Below are positions 14,110 to 16,644 of a stretch of 16,644 bases of DNA, piece after piece. Every line of letters starts with the position of its first letter. The first letter of the stretch is position 1. The stretch is from Candidatus Portiera sp. (GTDB lineage Bacteria > Pseudomonadota > Gammaproteobacteria > CBDBNL01 > JAAOII01). The position numbers were made by a program, and so were the translations under genes. The stretch lies in NCBI GenBank assembly GCA_015163845.1, contig JAAOII010000106.1, positions 1 to 16,644 of the forward strand, read 5' to 3'. Under the pieces are notes generated by a model. That model was not told the DNA's origin. It saw only the letters and a list, made by a program, of their open reading frames with translations, and did no database searches.

Positions 14110-14340
14110 ATGGTGAAAGATAGTACCACTATAAAAGTTGTTGGCAAGGTCATTGATAAGATGCCCAATGCTATGTTTAAGATACAACTTAAAAACAATC
14201 GCGAATTAATTGCTACTTTATCCGGTAAGATGCGGAAGAATTATATTCGCATATTGCCCGGGGATGAAGTTACTGTTGAAGTGAGTCCTTATGATATTAG
14301 CAAAGGTAGAATAGTTTATCGCGAGAAGTTTAGTGCTTAA
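14110..14340 (+). CDS. infA: Translation initiation factor IF1
   Basis: Binds the ribosomal A site during initiation together with IF2 and IF3. 76 residues (E. coli 72) with the single S1-like OB fold; hallmarks are MFKIQL, SGKMRKNYIRILPGDEVTVEVSPYD given here in part as GKMRKNYIRILPGD, and SKGRIVYR. Four extra residues lie at the two ends. The ATG follows the gltB stop after a single base, so it is almost certainly co-transcribed with gltB and probably translated by coupling; only a weak AGGGCGG (14097-14103) could serve as a ribosome-binding site. Confidence 0.96.
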   Translation: MVKDSTTIKVVGKVIDKMPNAMFKIQLKNNRELIATLSGKMRKNYIRILPGDEVTVEVSPYDISKGRIVYREKFSA

Positions 14341-14341
14341 A

Positions 14342-14359
14342 ATGCTTCTTATTAAGCAT
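14342..14359 (+). terminator. Short inverted repeat after infA, weak terminator candidate
   Basis: ATGCTT (14342-14347) and AAGCAT (14354-14359) pair across a six-base loop immediately after the infA stop codon. The stem is AT-rich and no T tract follows, so intrinsic termination is doubtful. It may instead mark an mRNA 3' end by other means, or be chance. The AAGCATA half recurs as a direct repeat at 14354-14360 and about 14370-14376. Confidence 0.25.
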
Positions 14360-14382
14360 ATCATTACCTAAGCATAACTAGA

Positions 14383-14388
14383 TAAAAT
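14383..14388 (+). promoter_or_regulatory. Possible -10 box (TAAAAT) before dxs
   Basis: TAAAAT ends 11 bases before the dxs ATG at 14400. No -35 box or extended -10 TG accompanies it, and the spacer is AT-rich, so support is weak. It is listed because the distance matches the boxes before the DAHP synthase and rimP genes. Confidence 0.22.
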
Positions 14389-14399
14389 TAGTTAGTAGC

Positions 14400-16340
14400 A
14401 TGTTGGGTAACTTATTAGATATACCTCAGGAACCTCCTTCTACTCCGCTGTTAGAAAAGATTGACTATCCACATCAACTAAAAAAACTCAACCAAAGAGA
14501 ACTACTCCAACTGGCACAAGAACTCCGCCAGTTTATTCTTTATTCAGTCGGTCAAAGTGGCGGACATTTAGGAGCTGGCCTTGGAGTAATAGAGCTAACT
14601 ATTGCATTGCATTATGTTTTTGATACCCCGAATGACAAAATAATCTGGGATGTTGGGCATCAGGCCTACCCGCATAAAATACTAACCGGCAGACGTAAAA
14701 AGATGAATACAATTCGGCAGCAGGATGGTTTGGCTCCCTTCCCCTGTCGCACTGAGAGTGAATATGATGTTTTTGGCACTGGACACTCCAGCACTTCTAT
14801 TAGTGCTGCTTTGGGTATGGCGGAAGCAGCAGCCCTGCTGGATGAAAAACAACGCACCGTTGCTGTCATAGGGGATGGGGCAATGACGGCAGGTATGAGT
14901 TTCGAAGCACTTAATAATGCTGGCGACTTAAAGAGTAACTTAATTGTTATACTCAATGATAACTCCATGTCTATCTCTAATAATGTTGGTGCCTTATCAA
15001 AGTTTTTTGGTAATTTTGTTGCTGGTAAGGGCTATATAAACCTAAAAGAGCTCATTAAACCAGGTTTAGATCACATTCCTAAACTGCGACAATTTATGAG
15101 TCAAACAGAAGAAGGTCTCAAGCACATGTTTTTGCCCCCCAGTGCATTTTTTGAAACCCTTGGCTTTAACTATACTGGCATATTGGACGGGCATGATTTG
15201 GGACGCCTTGTGACTTGCTTGGATAATGTTAAGGATGTTCCGGGCATGCACTTGTTGCATATAAAGACCTGTAAAGGCAAAGGTCTGAAGGCGGCAGAAG
15301 ATGATCCGATTGCGTATCATGCACTGACTAAGATAGATCCTGTAACTGCCAAGAATCTAAATAAGCAGGATGAAGCTAGGCAGGATGAAGCTAGGCATAA
15401 TAAAAAATATACCGAAGTATTTAGTGAATGGTTATGTGATGCTGCTACTACCAATGATAGAATTGTTGCCTTGACACCTGCCATGCGTGAGGGCTCTGGT
15501 TTAGTGGAGTTCTCACAGATGTTCCCAAAAAGATATTATGATGTTGGCATAGCTGAACAACATTGTCTAACCATGGCAGCAGGCATGGCATGTTCTGGGC
15601 TGCAACCAATAGTTGCTATCTACTCCACCTTTTTGCAAAGGGCCTATGATCAACTCATCCACGATATTGCCCTACAGAATTTGTCTGTTGTATTTGCCAT
15701 AGATAGAAGTGGCCTGGTGGGAGGAGATGGGGCGACACATAATGGCAGCTATGATATAAGTTATTTAAGGTGCATTCCCAATATGACTATTATGACGCCA
15801 TCTAACGAGCAAGAACTTTACTGGATGCTCAACCTTGCACTGGAGGTCCAAGGACCTGTTGCTGTGAGATATCCAAGAGGTGAAGCAACTGGTATTGAGT
15901 TATCCAAGAAGGATTTACCTTTATCACATATGAAGTTTGGCAAGGCACATAGAATAAGGGAAGGCGATAAAAATAAACCAGCATTAGTGTCTTTTGGTTA
16001 TCCAACATCTGCTGCCAAAGTTGTTGCTGAAGAACTTGATATGACCTTAGTTGATATGCGTTTCGCCAAGCCCTTAGATGAAGTTATACTCAAAGAACTA
16101 GCTGAGTCACATGGGCGGTTAGTTACTTTAGAAGAAAATGCTACTGCTGGTGGTGCTGGCAGTGGTGTAATGGAATTTCTTGCAAGTAAAAATATATCCT
16201 GCAAATTTTTGAACTTGGGACTTGCTGATAAGTTCGTAGACCATGGTGAACAATCTGAGCAAAGAATCCAAGTTGGTTTGTCTAGCGACTCCATTATCAC
16301 TAGCATAAAAAATAGTGCCTTATATGGAGGTTCATCGTGA
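14400..16340 (+). CDS. dxs: 1-deoxy-D-xylulose-5-phosphate synthase
   Basis: Thiamine-diphosphate enzyme joining pyruvate and glyceraldehyde 3-phosphate, the first step of the MEP isoprenoid pathway and also a source for thiamine and pyridoxal precursors. 646 residues (E. coli 620). His56 in SGGHLGAGLG, GHSSTSISAALG, and the ThDP/Mg motif GDGAM (158-162) to NDN (186-188) are intact. The pyrimidine-domain Glu386 lies in IAEQH, followed by DRSGLVGGDGATHNG with His447, RYPRGEATG, and the C-terminal transketolase domain with LVDMRFAKPLDE and EENATAGGAGSGV. The linker after domain I carries a duplicated QDEAR (323-332) from a 15-bp tandem repeat. The ATG lacks a ribosome-binding motif. The stop codon overlaps the hemE start (GTGA). 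Confidence 0.97.
   Translation: MLGNLLDIPQEPPSTPLLEKIDYPHQLKKLNQRELLQLAQELRQFILYSVGQSGGHLGAGLGVIELTIALHYVFDTPNDKIIWDVGHQAYPHKILTGRRKKMNTIRQQDGLAPFPCRTESEYDVFGTGHSSTSISAALGMAEAAALLDEKQRTVAVIGDGAMTAGMSFEALNNAGDLKSNLIVILNDNSMSISNNVGALSKFFGNFVAGKGYINLKELIKPGLDHIPKLRQFMSQTEEGLKHMFLPPSAFFETLGFNYTGILDGHDLGRLVTCLDNVKDVPGMHLLHIKTCKGKGLKAAEDDPIAYHALTKIDPVTAKNLNKQDEARQDEARHNKKYTEVFSEWLCDAATTNDRIVALTPAMREGSGLVEFSQMFPKRYYDVGIAEQHCLTMAAGMACSGLQPIVAIYSTFLQRAYDQLIHDIALQNLSVVFAIDRSGLVGGDGATHNGSYDISYLRCIPNMTIMTPSNEQELYWMLNLALEVQGPVAVRYPRGEATGIELSKKDLPLSHMKFGKAHRIREGDKNKPALVSFGYPTSAAKVVAEELDMTLVDMRFAKPLDEVILKELAESHGRLVTLEENATAGGAGSGVMEFLASKNISCKFLNLGLADKFVDHGEQSEQRIQVGLSSDSIITSIKNSALYGGSS
15366..15395 (+). repeat. 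15-bp perfect tandem duplication inside dxs
   Basis: CAGGATGAAGCTAGG occurs twice without a gap (15366-15380 and 15381-15395), encoding QDEAR-QDEAR. The two copies are identical at the DNA level, so the event is probably recent. It falls in the variable linker between the first and second domains of Dxs and is therefore likely to be tolerated. Confidence 0.95.
16326..16330 (+). promoter_or_regulatory. Shine-Dalgarno site (GGAGG) for hemE
   Basis: GGAGG lies six bases before the GTG at 16337 and fixes this start. It is the only strong ribosome-binding site among the complete or partial genes here whose starts are visible. Confidence 0.75.
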
Positions 16341-16644
16341 ACCCTAGACAAGTGATGCTGGCTGTGCTGAATGGCGAGACCCCTCCCTACACGCCAGTAT
16401 GGATAATGCGTCAAGCAGGTAGATACTTACCAGAATACAGACAACTACGTGCCAAGGTTGGCAGTTTTCAAGCACTTTACAGCAACCCTGAATTAGCGAG
16501 TAAAGTTACATTAATGCCAATGCAACGTTTTCCTCTGGATGCAGCAGTCATTTTCAGTGATATTTTAATTGCTTTAGATGCTATATCCCTAGAGGTCTCT
16601 TTTGCTAGTGCTGAGGCAGGCGAGGCGGGCGGGACGAGTGGACC
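16337..16644 (+). CDS. hemE: Uroporphyrinogen decarboxylase, N-terminal part (3' end outside window)
   Basis: Decarboxylates the four acetate side chains of uroporphyrinogen III to give coproporphyrinogen III in heme synthesis. About 102 residues are visible. The family signature WIMRQAGRYLPEYRQLR and the downstream FPLDAAVIFSDIL, with the catalytic-site Asp of FSDIL, are present. The GTG start overlaps the dxs stop as GTGA and has a good GGAGG, so it is translationally coupled to dxs. Where most members read F-x-x-GEGP, this protein reads FASAEAGEAGGTSG up to the window edge, an insertion of several residues that includes a 9-bp repeat (GAGGCAGGC, GAGGCGGGC; 16613-16630). Confidence 0.95.
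   Translation, partial: MNPRQVMLAVLNGETPPYTPVWIMRQAGRYLPEYRQLRAKVGSFQALYSNPELASKVTLMPMQRFPLDAAVIFSDILIALDAISLEVSFASAEAGEAGGTSG

Overview
This 16.6 kb window looks like chromosomal core sequence from an AT-rich proteobacterium. Protein details point to Gammaproteobacteria or a near relative: a class I-alpha (AroF/G/H-type) DAHP synthase, a proteobacterial-length NADPH-type GltB, a NusA with two C-terminal acidic-repeat domains, and the order rimP-nusA-infB-rbfA-truB. I cannot name a genus. No transposase, phage gene, CRISPR array, tRNA or rRNA is visible.

Layout. 2-187: C-terminal end of a gene entering from the left, probably a GLUG-type surface protein, followed by a short 24-bp tandem repeat. 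461-2536: DAHP synthase (aromatic amino acid entry) and type III pantothenate kinase (CoA entry), same strand, 39 bp apart. 2537-2628: a spacer containing a degraded second copy of the coaX 3' end. 2629-3096, minus strand: a small tail-anchored coiled-coil protein of DUF1640/CCDC90 type built from six 11-residue repeats. 3097-3444: a 348-bp AT-rich divergent intergenic region with two extended -10 promoters facing outward and a long imperfect hairpin. 3445-9592: the translation/transcription cluster rimP, nusA, infB, rbfA, truB. 9675-14340: gltB with infA one base behind it. 14400-16644: dxs, overlapped by hemE, which runs off the right edge.

How the genes fit together. The centre is a ribosome-maturation and translation-initiation block: RimP and RbfA (30S maturation), IF2 and IF1 (initiation), NusA (elongation, termination, antitermination) and TruB (tRNA psi55). 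Around it sit metabolic entry-point enzymes: DAHP synthase (shikimate pathway), CoaX (CoA), GltB (nitrogen assimilation), Dxs (isoprenoids) and HemE (heme). The usual neighbours metY, rpsO, pnp and gltD are all absent from their familiar places.

No new defence or mobile system is supported. The most distinctive property is repeated in-frame tandem expansion: 9-bp units in coaX and hemE, 15 bp in dxs, 24 bp after the surface gene, 33 bp in the coiled-coil gene and 45 bp in infB. Other points worth a second look are the duplicated coaX tail, -10 boxes placed so close to start codons that transcripts may be leaderless, a substituted TruB catalytic motif, and the gltB-infA junction.
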